A stretch of 64,000 nucleotides of DNA, taken from positions 1,123,085 through 1,187,084 of the forward strand of contig NZ_QGLF01000001.1 in NCBI RefSeq assembly GCF_003173055.1, in the 5' to 3' direction. Source of the stretch: Zavarzinia compransoris. Lineage in GTDB: Bacteria; Pseudomonadota; Alphaproteobacteria; Zavarziniales; Zavarziniaceae. Positions 23,091 through 32,065 of the stretch are shown piece after piece (the stretch's first letter is position 1; every line of letters starts with the position of its first letter). Below the pieces are notes generated by a model. That model searched no databases. It was not told where the DNA came from and saw only the letters and a list, made by a program, of their open reading frames with translations. The position numbers and the translations under genes were made by a program.

Positions 23091-24518
23091 CTATTCGCCG
23101 TGGCCGACGATGCCCTTGGTCTCCAGGAAATCATGGATGCCCCAGTCGGCATATTCGCGGCCGTTGCCCGACTGCTTGTAGCCGCCGAAGGGGGCATGGG
23201 TGTCCCAGTCGGGATAGTTGATGTTCACGGTGCCGGCGCGCAATTCCCGGGCCACGGCGCGGGCATGGCCGATATCGCCGGAAGCGATATAGGCGGCGAG
23301 GCCATAGACCGTGTCGTTGGCCTTTTCGATCGCCTCCGCCTCGGTCCCATAGGGCAGGATCGAGAGCACGGGGCCGAAGATTTCCTCGCGCGAGATGGTC
23401 ATCTCGTGCTGGACGTTGCCGAACACCGTGGGCTTTGCGTAATAGCCGCGGTTGAGGCCGTCCGGCCGGCCGAGGCCGCCGCTGACCAGGGTCGCGCCCT
23501 CGTCGATGCCGGCCTTGATCAGGCGCTGCACCTTGTCGAACTGAAGCTGCGAGACCAGGGGGCCGAGCACCGTATCCTCCGCCAGCGGATCGCCGACCTT
23601 GTGGGTCTCGGCCGCGGCCCGGGCGATCTCCAGCGCTTCGGCATGGCGGTCGGCGGGCACGAACATGCGGGTCGGAGCATCGCAGGACTGGCCCGAATTG
23701 CCGAAACAGCCGCCGACGCCGGCGGTGACCGCCGCTTCGAGATCCGCATCGCCGAGAATGATGTTGGCCGACTTGCCGCCCAGTTCCTGGGCGACGCGCT
23801 TCACCGTGTCCGCCGCCGACTTGGCGACGATGATGCCGGCCCGGGTCGAGCCGGTGAAGGAGACCATGTCGACGCCCGGATGGGCGGCGATCACCTGGCC
23901 GACATCGGGGCCGGTGCCGTTCACCATGTTGAACACGCCCTTGGGCACGCCCGCCGCCGCCATGATCTCGGCGAAGACGATGCCCGAGATCGGCGCGATC
24001 TCGGACGGTTTCAGCACCATGGTGCAGCCGGTCGCGATCGCCGGCGCCACCTTGCAGACGATCTGGTTCAGCGGCCAGTTCCACGGCGTGATCATGCCGA
24101 CGACGCCGATCGGCTCCAGCACGATGCGGGTGGAACCGCGCGGGTATTCGAAGACGAAGTCTTCCAGCGCCTTGATCGTCGCCTCGAGGTGAACCTGGCC
24201 GGCCCAGGCCTGGGCGGCGCGGGCGAACGACAGGGGCGCGCCCATTTCCTCGCTCACCGCGCGGGCGATATCCTCGTAGCGCTCGTTGTAGATTTCGAGG
24301 ATGCGCTTCAGCAGGGCCAGGCGCTCGGCCTGCGGCACCTTGGCGAAGGCCGGGAAGGCCGCCCGCGCCGCCGCCACCGCCCGCTCGACGTCGGCGGCGG
24401 TGCCGACGGAAATCTGCGTATAGGCTTCTTCCGTCGCCGGGTTGATGACGTCGAGCGTCGCCGGCACCAGCGGGTCGACGAAGGCGCCGTCGATATAGAA
24501 TTTCAGATGGTTGGACAT
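23091..24518 (-). CDS. NAD(P)-dependent aldehyde dehydrogenase
   Basis: A 475-residue ALDH-superfamily enzyme that oxidises an aldehyde to a carboxylate. It carries the nucleotide-binding and catalytic blocks: TPWNWPLNQIVCKVAPAIAT, VSFTGSTRAG, the general-base glutamate in QELGGKSANIIL and the nucleophile Cys279 in FGNSGQSCDAPTRMF, with EEIFGPVLSILPY near the end. Its length and motifs fit the betaine-aldehyde or general aldehyde group, but the substrate is not predictable. The ATG at 24518 with AAGGGG upstream is chosen; an in-frame extension of 42 residues is not family-like. It is convergent with the repressor gene, four bases apart. Confidence 0.9.
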   Translation of the reverse strand: MSNHLKFYIDGAFVDPLVPATLDVINPATEEAYTQISVGTAADVERAVAAARAAFPAFAKVPQAERLALLKRILEIYNERYEDIARAVSEEMGAPLSFARAAQAWAGQVHLEATIKALEDFVFEYPRGSTRIVLEPIGVVGMITPWNWPLNQIVCKVAPAIATGCTMVLKPSEIAPISGIVFAEIMAAAGVPKGVFNMVNGTGPDVGQVIAAHPGVDMVSFTGSTRAGIIVAKSAADTVKRVAQELGGKSANIILGDADLEAAVTAGVGGCFGNSGQSCDAPTRMFVPADRHAEALEIARAAAETHKVGDPLAEDTVLGPLVSQLQFDKVQRLIKAGIDEGATLVSGGLGRPDGLNRGYYAKPTVFGNVQHEMTISREEIFGPVLSILPYGTEAEAIEKANDTVYGLAAYIASGDIGHARAVARELRAGTVNINYPDWDTHAPFGGYKQSGNGREYADWGIHDFLETKGIVGHGE

Positions 24519-24670
24519 CGTGTTCCCCTTGTGCGACGCGATTTGGCCCCGGCGGCCCCCGAGCATAACCTGAGTCGACCCGGAAGAATTCCACCTTCGC
24601 GACCATCGGCGGCGTCGCGAATTGGTAGAAGCGCCAAGTCTCAATCCGAAGTTTGAGGAATTTCAAGCCG

Positions 24671-25192
24671 TCAGGCGACGTCGCGCGGCCGTTCCGCCGC
24701 GGGCACCCATTTCCCGATCATGCCGGCGAGATTGTCGACCGCGCCCGGCACCAGGGCGCGGGCCAGGAACCGCTTGCGATCCACCCAGCCGGGCAGGTCC
24801 AGCCGGACGCAGGGTTCGCGCCGGAAGCCGAATTTCACGTAGTAATCATAGTCGCCGACCAGGATCACGATCCGGTGGCCCTGGCGCTGGGCCTCGGCCA
24901 GGCCGTGCCACATCAGGGCGGCGCCGATCCCCTGCCCCCGCCGGCTGCCGTCGACCGCCAGCGGCCCGAGCAGGATCGCCTCGGTCTTGCCGGCGATCAG
25001 GATCGGCCAGAAGCGCAGGCTGCCCACCAGCCGGCCGCGGTCATAGGCGACGAAACACAGTTCCGGCACCGGCGGCACGCCGTCGCGGAACTTGTAGACC
25101 GTCTTCTTGAAACGATCGCCGCCGAAGGACGCGTCGATCAGGGTTTCGATGGCGGGGCCGTCTTCCGGCCGTTCCTGCATCAGGGTGGTCAT
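24671..25192 (-). CDS. GNAT-family N-acetyltransferase (YhbS-like)
   Basis: A 173-residue acetyltransferase. The acetyl-CoA pyrophosphate loop is RRGQGIG in LAVDGSRRGQGIGAALMWHG, preceded by a beta strand LLGPLAVD and followed by IVILVGDYDYYVKFGFRRE, the arrangement of YhbS/predicted N-acetyltransferases. The ATG at 25192 is chosen; the in-frame upstream extension shows no domain. Substrate unknown. It is divergent from the amidase gene across a 394-bp gap. Confidence 0.85.
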   Translation of the reverse strand: MTTLMQERPEDGPAIETLIDASFGGDRFKKTVYKFRDGVPPVPELCFVAYDRGRLVGSLRFWPILIAGKTEAILLGPLAVDGSRRGQGIGAALMWHGLAEAQRQGHRIVILVGDYDYYVKFGFRREPCVRLDLPGWVDRKRFLARALVPGAVDNLAGMIGKWVPAAERPRDVA

Positions 25193-25303
25193 GTCTGCCG
25201 CATTGTTCAAGCGGGACGGCCCGGCCCGCAGGCCCGCGCCCCAAGATCCCATTCCGCCCCCGGAAATCCCCCGGAAAAGGAGGTTCCCGGAAACGGCTCA
25301 CCA

Positions 25304-25494
25304 GTCCCCGCGCCCGGGCGGGGACCGTGCCCCTACCCGCGGCCGCGCGGACGCATGCCTGCCGACCGGCCAAAGGCGCCGGGCAGGCCCGAACTTCGTC
25401 GTCGCAGGCAGACATTTCTCATGGCAGAAGACCTAGCACAGCAAGGGTCGGAACCCAACCGGGGATCAGGGCCGCGCCGGTTGAATGCGCGGCC
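25304..25494. other. Non-coding gap with two perfect inverted repeats
   Basis: The 394-bp gap 25193-25586 between divergent GNAT and amidase genes shows no convincing gene. It contains GTCCCCGC (25304-25311) with GCGGGGAC (25318-25325), and GGCCGCGC (25470-25477) with GCGCGGCC (25487-25494). These may be hairpins in a leader or protein-binding sites. Three CCCGGAAA copies lie near 25258-25293. Confidence 0.35.
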
Positions 25495-25586
25495 GTTGCC
25501 TCCATGCAACGCATGCGCCAAGCTCCGGGTTCCACAAGAGCTGCGAAGAAGCCGGGCAACGGCCGACAAATGGGGATCCAGGCAGA

Positions 25587-27020
25587 ATGATCAGCAAAGA
25601 CGAGTATGCGGCACAGGACGCGCTGGGCCTTGCCGCCCTTGTCGCCAACGGCGCGGCCAGCCCGGACGAACTGCTGGACCACGCGCTCGCCCGCGTGGCC
25701 GCGGTCAACCCGGCGGTGAATGCCGTCACCTTCCTCGACGAGGCGGGGGCCAGGCGCCAGATCGACCGCGGCCTGCCCCGGGGCCCCTTCACCGGCGTGC
25801 CCATGCTGATCAAGGACATGAATGCCCATGTCGCCGGCTGGCCCCTGACTAACGGCAGCCGGAGCTACCGGGATTTCATCTGCGACCACGACAGCGTGCT
25901 GATCGAGCGCTACCGCCGCGCCGGCTTCGTCCTGTTCGGGCGCAGCGCGTCGCCCGAATTCGGCCTGACCTCGACCACGGAAACCCTGGTCCACGGCAAG
26001 ACCCGCAACCCCTTCGGCCTGGAACGGACCTCCGGCGGTTCGTCGGGCGGGGCTTCGGCGGCGGTGGCGGCCGGGATCATCCCCCTGGCCCATGCCTCGG
26101 ACGGCGGCGGCTCGATCCGCATTCCCGCCGCCTGCTGCGGGCTGTTCGGCCTGAAGCCCTCGCGCGCCCGGATCACCATGGCGCCCGATGCCGCCGAGGG
26201 CTGGGGCAGCATGTCCACGGTCCATGCCGTCGGCGTCAGCGTGCGCGATTCGGCCGCCCTGCTCGATGCGACCGCGGCCCCGGTCCCGGGCGATCCCTAT
26301 GCCGCCCCGGCGCCGGCGCGGCCCTGGGCGGCGGAAGTGGGGGCGCCGGTCGGGCGCCTGCGCATCGCGCTCTGCCTCGAAGCCGCCAATCCGACCGTGC
26401 TCGCGGCCCCGGCGCTCGACGCCATCGCGCTGATCCGCGCCGCCCTTGCCGATCTCGGCCACGAGATCGTCGAGGTGGCGCGGCTGCCCCTTTCCGGCCC
26501 GGTCCTGACCGCGGCGCAGCAGACGCTGATCGCCTGCAATGTCGCCCGCAGCGTCGACCAGCGCCTGGCCGCGACCGGCGCCCGGATCGAGGATGTCATC
26601 GAGCCGGTCCCCCTGATGCTGGCGACCGCCGGCCGCGCAATCCCGGCCACGGCCTATCTCGACGCGCTGGCGACGATCCACGACGCCGGCCGGCGCATGG
26701 CCGCCTTCCTGGACGAGGGGCGTTACGACCTGCTGCTGACCCCGCTGCTGCCCGACAGCCCGCCGCCGCTCGGCACCCTGTCGCTGTCGCCGGCCGATCT
26801 TGGCGACTATGTCGCGGCGATCGGGCGCGTGGTCGCCTTCACCGGGCTCCAGAACATGACCGGGCAGCCGGCCATGGCGGTGCCTGCCGGCCTCGACGCG
26901 CTGGGCCTGCCGCGCGCCGTGCAGGTCGCTGCCCGCTTCGGCGACGAGGCCCAGCTGTACCGCCTGGCGGCACAGCTGGAAACCGTGGTGCCGTGGCGGG
27001 GCCTGCGCCCCGCCCTTTGA
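25587..27020 (+). CDS. Amidase-signature family hydrolase
   Basis: A 477-residue enzyme of the Ser-cisSer-Lys amidase family, hydrolysing a C-N bond. The catalytic lysine lies near residue 76 (MLIKDMNAHVAG), and the Gly/Ser-rich signature with both serines around 148-155 (RTSGGSSGGASAAVAAGI). It continues DGGGSIRIPAACCGLFGLKPS. It is not part of a gatCAB operon and lacks GatB/GatC neighbours, so a catabolic or general amidase is more likely than Glu-tRNA amidotransferase. The ATG at 25587 is chosen over an upstream start in the non-conserved region. Its 3' end lies in a 35-bp tandem duplication. Confidence 0.85.
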   Translation: MISKDEYAAQDALGLAALVANGAASPDELLDHALARVAAVNPAVNAVTFLDEAGARRQIDRGLPRGPFTGVPMLIKDMNAHVAGWPLTNGSRSYRDFICDHDSVLIERYRRAGFVLFGRSASPEFGLTSTTETLVHGKTRNPFGLERTSGGSSGGASAAVAAGIIPLAHASDGGGSIRIPAACCGLFGLKPSRARITMAPDAAEGWGSMSTVHAVGVSVRDSAALLDATAAPVPGDPYAAPAPARPWAAEVGAPVGRLRIALCLEAANPTVLAAPALDAIALIRAALADLGHEIVEVARLPLSGPVLTAAQQTLIACNVARSVDQRLAATGARIEDVIEPVPLMLATAGRAIPATAYLDALATIHDAGRRMAAFLDEGRYDLLLTPLLPDSPPPLGTLSLSPADLGDYVAAIGRVVAFTGLQNMTGQPAMAVPAGLDALGLPRAVQVAARFGDEAQLYRLAAQLETVVPWRGLRPAL

Positions 27021-27062
27021 TCAGGCACTGGCGGGGCCTGCGCCCCGCCCTTTGATCAGGCG
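26994..27062. repeat. 35-bp tandem repeat spanning a convergent gene junction
   Basis: Copy 1 at 26994-27028 and copy 2 from 27029 share 33 identical bases in a row. Each copy contains the hairpin GGCGGGGC-CTGC-GCCCCGCC followed by CTTTGATCAGG. Copy 1 holds the last codons and TGA of the amidase gene, and copy 2 supplies the stop of the convergent DUF445 gene (27056-27058). It looks like a recent duplication of a shared terminator-like hairpin. Confidence 0.9.
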
Positions 27063-28294
27063 AAACCCAGCGCAAGCTGGGCGGCGCCGGCGGCAAGGCC
27101 GGTGACCGCCCCGAGCACCAGGAGGATCCACTCGTCCTCCTGGAACGCCGGGCGCAGCATGTCCTGGAATTCCTCGGTCGGCAGGGCGCGGATCTTGGCC
27201 GCCAGATTGACCTGGAGGACTTTCGCCCGGTCCCGGTTGAACTTCTCGTCCTCCATCGGCGTCAGGGCGAAATCGGCCGACATGTCCCCGACCTTGGTGC
27301 GCACGGCGGCATAGGCTTCCGTGCCCAGGGCCAGTTGCATGGTGGCGCGGGCGACCGGCGATTCGAGGATCGGCATCAGCCGGCGCTTCACCATCGAACG
27401 CGTGCGCGGCGAATATTTGCCGGTGATGATCTCGCGCGTGATCTGGCCGATGGTCAGAAGCTCGTTGGCCGAAAGCTCGGCGAATTTCTCGGCGACCTCG
27501 TTCTGGCGCTTCAGGAACACGCCCTGGACCTTGAACGGCCCGACCTTCACCGGGTGCAGCGGGCGGAACACCATGGCCAGCGCCAGCCAGTTGGTGATCA
27601 GGCCGAGGGCGGCGGCATAGATCGGCAGCATCCAATGGGCCGGAATGAAGTAGAACAGGATCATCTGGATAAAGCCGAAACCGAGCCCGATCCAGAAGCT
27701 GACGTCGATGATGAATTTGAATTCCTTGTGCCCGACCTCCTGGAACATGCGCACCATCAGGTTCCGGTCGCCGGCCATCTGGCGCACCACCATCTCGCGC
27801 ACGTCGACCAGACTGTCGACATCGGCCATGATTTCCATCATCAGTTCCAGCATCACGTCCGGCAACTTTTCCCGGACATGGGCATAGACCCGGTTGCGCA
27901 CCATCCGGGGCAGGTTCTGCCACAGGACCTTGTTCTGCTCCTCCATCACCTCGTCGACGATTTCCTCGATCCGGCGCTCGATCGCATTGGCGACATAGGC
28001 CGCGATCAGTTCCGGATTCATCTGGTCGAGGAAATCCCCGACCGTGCCGAGCTTGGTCAGGGTCTTGTCGACGACGATGCCCGCCATCTTCTCGGCCTTG
28101 CGCGGGATGATGCCCTGCCAGCCGAGAAGAAGCGGCCGGTAGCCGACGAAATGGATCGGATAGAACACCATCTGGATCGCCATCCAGACATGGCCCCAGG
28201 TGACCACGGCGGCGACGATCGGAATCGACACGAAGCCCCAGAAATCAGGACGCGCGTAAAGCTCCTGCCAGAAGGCAGCGAGATCGTTCATCAA
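27056..28294 (-). CDS. DUF445-family membrane protein, paralogue 3
   Basis: A 412-residue protein strongly similar to the one at 3199-4431. It shares FWGFVSIPIVAAVVTWGHVWM at the start, MVFYPIHFVGY, GWQGIIPRKAEKMA, the central FWIGLGFGFIQMILFYFIPA and TNWLALAMVFRPLHPV, and the end block FQEDEWILLVLGAVTGLAAG. It is flanked by the amidase (convergent) and the lipoprotein hydrolase gene, not by a second DUF445 gene. The cellular role of the family is not settled; envelope localisation is expected from its membrane segments. Confidence 0.9.
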   Translation of the reverse strand: MMNDLAAFWQELYARPDFWGFVSIPIVAAVVTWGHVWMAIQMVFYPIHFVGYRPLLLGWQGIIPRKAEKMAGIVVDKTLTKLGTVGDFLDQMNPELIAAYVANAIERRIEEIVDEVMEEQNKVLWQNLPRMVRNRVYAHVREKLPDVMLELMMEIMADVDSLVDVREMVVRQMAGDRNLMVRMFQEVGHKEFKFIIDVSFWIGLGFGFIQMILFYFIPAHWMLPIYAAALGLITNWLALAMVFRPLHPVKVGPFKVQGVFLKRQNEVAEKFAELSANELLTIGQITREIITGKYSPRTRSMVKRRLMPILESPVARATMQLALGTEAYAAVRTKVGDMSADFALTPMEDEKFNRDRAKVLQVNLAAKIRALPTEEFQDMLRPAFQEDEWILLVLGAVTGLAAGAAQLALGFA

Positions 28295-28397
28295 AGGCCT
28301 CTCCCCCGGCGCTTGTTTCAGAAGAAGCTAGGGGCAGAGGGCGGCGCTCACAAGCACAGGCTATACCCAATGCGGTGCGGTTTTGCGCCCCGCCGGC

Positions 28398-29240
28398 TCA
28401 GGGCCGGCGCCACAGGGTGATGAAATCGACGATCGCCTGGCGCGCGACGCGGGAATTCAGCACCGCGTGGCCCTCGCCCGAGGGCAGCACCAGGGAACGG
28501 GCATTGGGCCGGCCCGGCATATAGGTGCCGCAATCGCCCGCCTGGCCGACCGCCGCCCGCCCCGAATACCAGGGATCGTCGGCGCTGACGATGCTCAGCA
28601 CCGGTTCCATCGGCGGGGCGTCGAGCCCGGCGACCAGGGGCGCGCCGTGGCAGGTCCAGGCCGCGATGACCCGGCCGCGGAAGGCCTCGCCGCGATAGAG
28701 CGCCGCCGTCACGCCGCCCTCGCTGCCGCCGATCAGGAACATGTCGCCGACATCGGCCCAGGGCATGCGCGAGACGCTGTGGATGGCAAAGGCCAGTTCC
28801 GTCGCCCGGAAGTCGTAGACGAAGAGATTGTAGCCGCCCCGCCCGGTCGCCGCGTCGCATTGCAGCGGCCGGTATTTCCGCGCCATCGAATCCGGCGCGA
28901 TGACGACGAAGCCCTCGGCCGCCAGGTATTTCACCACCGAAAGATCGCCGAGCCCGGTGCAGCCGTGCAGATAGATCACCGTGGTGCGCGGCCGGGGATC
29001 GACCGGCGGGCTGGCGATCACATCGTGCATGCGGCGGATGTCGACCGGCCCGCCCAGGGTCGCCGGCGGAAAGGCGACGACCGCGTCGTACCACGTCCGC
29101 TCGATATCGGAGAGCTGGGCATCGCCCGTCGCCGCCGGGGCCTCGGGCGCGCGGGAACCGCAGGACGCGGTAACGATAGCCGTCACCCCGAGGACCAGGG
29201 CCGCCGCCGCGCGCGACAGACCGAAGCGCCACATTTGCAT
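28398..29240 (-). CDS. Lipoprotein alpha/beta-hydrolase (dienelactone-hydrolase-like)
   Basis: A 280-residue predicted lipoprotein. The N-terminus (MQMWRFGLSRAAAALVLGVT to IVTASC) is a signal peptide with a lipobox-like TASC, so the protein should be lipid-anchored in the envelope. The hydrolase core has the oxyanion strand TVIYLHGCTGLGD, the nucleophile elbow GGSEGG (FLIGGSEGGVTAA), an Asp in SADDPWYSG and a catalytic His in GEGHAVLN. The ATG overlaps the ispE stop codon by one base (TGATG), showing coupling to ispE, although no metabolic link is obvious. Substrate unknown. Confidence 0.82.
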   Translation of the reverse strand: MQMWRFGLSRAAAALVLGVTAIVTASCGSRAPEAPAATGDAQLSDIERTWYDAVVAFPPATLGGPVDIRRMHDVIASPPVDPRPRTTVIYLHGCTGLGDLSVVKYLAAEGFVVIAPDSMARKYRPLQCDAATGRGGYNLFVYDFRATELAFAIHSVSRMPWADVGDMFLIGGSEGGVTAALYRGEAFRGRVIAAWTCHGAPLVAGLDAPPMEPVLSIVSADDPWYSGRAAVGQAGDCGTYMPGRPNARSLVLPSGEGHAVLNSRVARQAIVDFITLWRRP

Positions 29241-30148
29241 CAAGGCGCCTCCCGCCCCTTGTACATGCCACCGCCGGCGGCCCACCAGGCCGGCCGCATC
29301 CGGCGGATTTCCGCCGCCGCCCGAAGCGCGGCCGCCCGATCCGGGCAAAGACCGAAGCAGGTTGCGCCGGAACCGCTCATCCTGGCAAGCACGACCCCAT
29401 CCGTTCCGCGGAGGAGGGCGAGAACATCGGCGACGATCGGGCATTGACCGATGGCTGGCGCTTCCAGGTCGTTGCGCCGACCCGCCAGGGCCTCGATGAT
29501 TCCCGCCGGCGCATCCGGCAGGGGGTCGAGCCGGTCGGCCGCCCCAAACCGCCCGCCCAGGGCCCGGAACACCGCCGGTGTCGGCAGATGGGCGCCCGGA
29601 TTGACCAGGACCAGGCCGAGGCCGGCCAGCCCCGCGCCCGCGACCGGTTCCACCCTGTCGCCGATGCCCGCCATATGGGCCGGCACCGCCCCGAGGCAGA
29701 CCGGCACGTCGGCGCCGAGACCAAGCGCCAGCGCCGAGAGTTGCACCGAATCAAGCTCCCGCCGCCAGAGACGGCAGAGGGCGCGCAAGGCCGCCGCCGC
29801 ATCCGACGATCCGCCGCCGATCCCGGCGGCGACGGGCAGAACCTTGGTCAGGCGCAGGCGGGCGCCGAGGGCGGGTTCGCCCAGGGCCGCGCGCAGGCCA
29901 CGGGCGGCGCGCAGCACCAGATTGTCGCCGCCGTCCGCGGCCAGGGCGGGGCCGAAGGGGCCGGCGAGATCGAGGTCGAGGACGCCCGGGCCGGCCGGCC
30001 CCGCCTCGACCAGATCGCCGGTCTCGGCGAAGGCGACCAGGGAATCGAGCAGGTGATAGCCGTCGTCCCGCCGGCCGGTGACATGAAGATAGAGATTGAC
30101 CTTGGCGGGCGCGGCCTCGGCGACGGGAAAACCCGGGTCAATCGACAC
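29240..30148 (-). CDS. ispE: 4-diphosphocytidyl-2-C-methyl-D-erythritol kinase
   Basis: A 302-residue GHMP-family kinase that phosphorylates CDP-methylerythritol in the non-mevalonate isoprenoid pathway. Diagnostic blocks are APAKVNLYLHVTGRRDDGYH at the N-terminus, the glycine-rich ATP loop PVAAGIGGGSSDAAAAL and ARMSGSGATCFGL near the C-terminus. It starts at a GTG that overlaps the end of the TPR lipoprotein gene by 11 bp, and its stop overlaps the next gene, so all three are probably one transcript. Confidence 0.96.
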   Translation of the reverse strand: MSIDPGFPVAEAAPAKVNLYLHVTGRRDDGYHLLDSLVAFAETGDLVEAGPAGPGVLDLDLAGPFGPALAADGGDNLVLRAARGLRAALGEPALGARLRLTKVLPVAAGIGGGSSDAAAALRALCRLWRRELDSVQLSALALGLGADVPVCLGAVPAHMAGIGDRVEPVAGAGLAGLGLVLVNPGAHLPTPAVFRALGGRFGAADRLDPLPDAPAGIIEALAGRRNDLEAPAIGQCPIVADVLALLRGTDGVVLARMSGSGATCFGLCPDRAAALRAAAEIRRMRPAWWAAGGGMYKGREAP

Positions 30149-31973
30149 CGGGCACCAGGCGCTCCGCCGGCAGGCCCTTGTCGAGCTTGCCCTCGATATC
30201 CTTCTTCTGTTCCGCCTCGGGTTTCAGGGCGAGCGCGGTGCGCCACTGGAACCCGGCTTCGGCCCGGCGGCCGACCGCCCAATAGGCGTCGCCCAGGTGA
30301 TCGTTGATGGTCGGATCGCCCGGCTTCAGGCTGACCGCGCGCTCGAGCACGGCGACCGCTTCCTCGAAACGGCCCTGGCGGAAATAGACCCAGCCGAGAC
30401 TGTCGACGATATAGCCGTCGTCCGGGCGGTCGGCGACCGCCTTCTTCAGCATGTCCTCGGCCTTCTTCAGGTTGCGGCCCTGTTCGACCCAGGAATAGGC
30501 GAGATAGTTGAGCACGCTCGGCTGGTCCGGACGCAGCGCCAGGGCGCGGTTCAGGTCCGCCTCGGCATCGTCCCAGCGGCGCAGGCGCTCGTTGCAGATC
30601 CCGCGCGAGAAATAGAGCGTCCAATAGCGCGCCTCGGGCTGCTGGCCGTCCGCCTCGATCACGTCGATCGCCTTGCCGTAGGCCCGGGCCGCGCCGGCGA
30701 AATCCTCGCCCTGGCGCAGGATGTCGCCCTTGGCGGTCAGGGCGTCGACATCCTTGCCATTGGCGGAAATCCGCCGGTCGAGCAGGGCGACCGCCTCGTC
30801 CTTCAGGTCGATTTCGGCAAGGAGCAGGGCATGGCGGATTTCCGCCATCGGGCGCAGCAGGGAGTCCGGCGCCACGGTGCGGAACAATTCGGCGGCGGCG
30901 CGCTTGTCGCCCACATCCTCGAAGGTTTCGGCCAGCAGGGCCTGGGCCTCGGGGAAATCGGGCTTCGCCATCATGGCCAGGCGGAGATAGACCAGGACGG
31001 GCTCGTTCGCGCCCTCCTGGGCCAGCAGGCTGGCGATGCCGAACATCGCCTCCGCCACCCCTTCGACCGGGGTGGAGACCAGGGGCTGGGCCCCCTCGCC
31101 CCGCTCCAGCCGGGCCAGCGCCGCGGCCAGGGCGAGATTGTTGCCGCCCTTCAGCGCCGCCTGATAGAGCGCGCGGGCCGCCGCCTTCTCCCCGATCGAT
31201 TCGAGGAAGGCGCCCTCGGCCAGCAGGGCATGGACCCAGGAGCCGCCGATCGAGGTGCGCAGGGCCTGGAATGCCTTGGCCGCCAGCGCGGTCTGGCCGC
31301 CGGCGACCGCCAGCAGCGCCGTGTGGTACAGGCGGAACGGCCGCACCCCCGGGCTGTCGCCCAGTTTTTCGAGGGCGACGAGGGCGCCGTCGATATCGCC
31401 CTGGCCCTGGATGGCCCAGGCGGTGATGATCGGGCTGATGATGTCGAGGGCGGAATTGCTGGGCAGCGCGTTCAGGCGCTTCTGCGCCGCCTCATAGCGG
31501 CCGGTGCGCATTTCGGCGATGGTCGCGATCAGGGGCGCGACCGGATCCGCCGGCTCCAGGCGGGCGACGATCTCGGCATGGGTCGCGGCATCGAGATAGC
31601 GCCCGACCAGCAGGGCCGACATCATGGCCTGCCGGCGCAGGTTGGTATTGCCCGGATCGAGGCGCAGCGCCGCATCATAGAAGCGGGCGGAGGCGAGAAC
31701 GTCCTGGGTGCCGCCGGCATGGCGCCCGGCCAGATAGCCGCCGGCGAGCGAATGCACCTCGACCTGTTCGAGCGCGAGCGACGCGCCGGCATTGGGCGTC
31801 GCGCCGACGTCGGCGGTGGCGCAGCCCGCCAGCAGCACCGCAGCGACGACAGCCGAAACCAGGCGACGCGGGGAATAGACATGACGTGCGAGCGCGGGAA
31901 AGGCGAGCACGGGGAATGCGGGTGCGGGACGGGGCGGCGCGACGGAACGCCCGCCCATTCTACGAATATTCAT
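30138..31973 (-). CDS. TPR-repeat lipoprotein
   Basis: A 611-residue protein with a lipoprotein signal (RRLVSAVVAAVLLAGC, lipobox LLAG-C) preceded by a 35-residue basic N-terminus. Tetratricopeptide repeats run through most of the chain, clearest in the last third (ARYWTLYFSRGICNERLRRW, DDAEADLNRALALRPDQPSV, VDSLGWVYFRQGRFEEAVAV, GDPTINDHLGDAYWAVGRRA). Such proteins sit on a membrane and organise partner proteins. The start at 31973 or 15 bases later is uncertain because neither has a good ribosome site. In alphaproteobacteria a TPR gene upstream of ispE is a familiar pairing, but no function is fixed. Confidence 0.88.
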   Translation of the reverse strand: MNIRRMGGRSVAPPRPAPAFPVLAFPALARHVYSPRRLVSAVVAAVLLAGCATADVGATPNAGASLALEQVEVHSLAGGYLAGRHAGGTQDVLASARFYDAALRLDPGNTNLRRQAMMSALLVGRYLDAATHAEIVARLEPADPVAPLIATIAEMRTGRYEAAQKRLNALPSNSALDIISPIITAWAIQGQGDIDGALVALEKLGDSPGVRPFRLYHTALLAVAGGQTALAAKAFQALRTSIGGSWVHALLAEGAFLESIGEKAAARALYQAALKGGNNLALAAALARLERGEGAQPLVSTPVEGVAEAMFGIASLLAQEGANEPVLVYLRLAMMAKPDFPEAQALLAETFEDVGDKRAAAELFRTVAPDSLLRPMAEIRHALLLAEIDLKDEAVALLDRRISANGKDVDALTAKGDILRQGEDFAGAARAYGKAIDVIEADGQQPEARYWTLYFSRGICNERLRRWDDAEADLNRALALRPDQPSVLNYLAYSWVEQGRNLKKAEDMLKKAVADRPDDGYIVDSLGWVYFRQGRFEEAVAVLERAVSLKPGDPTINDHLGDAYWAVGRRAEAGFQWRTALALKPEAEQKKDIEGKLDKGLPAERLVPGVD

Positions 31974-32065
31974 GCGGGCCAATTTAACCGGTTGCCCCCC
32001 AAGGCGACAGACAGAAACCGATATTGGGCAGTCGCGCGTGGAAAAGAAAGCCCGGCGAGCCGCCC

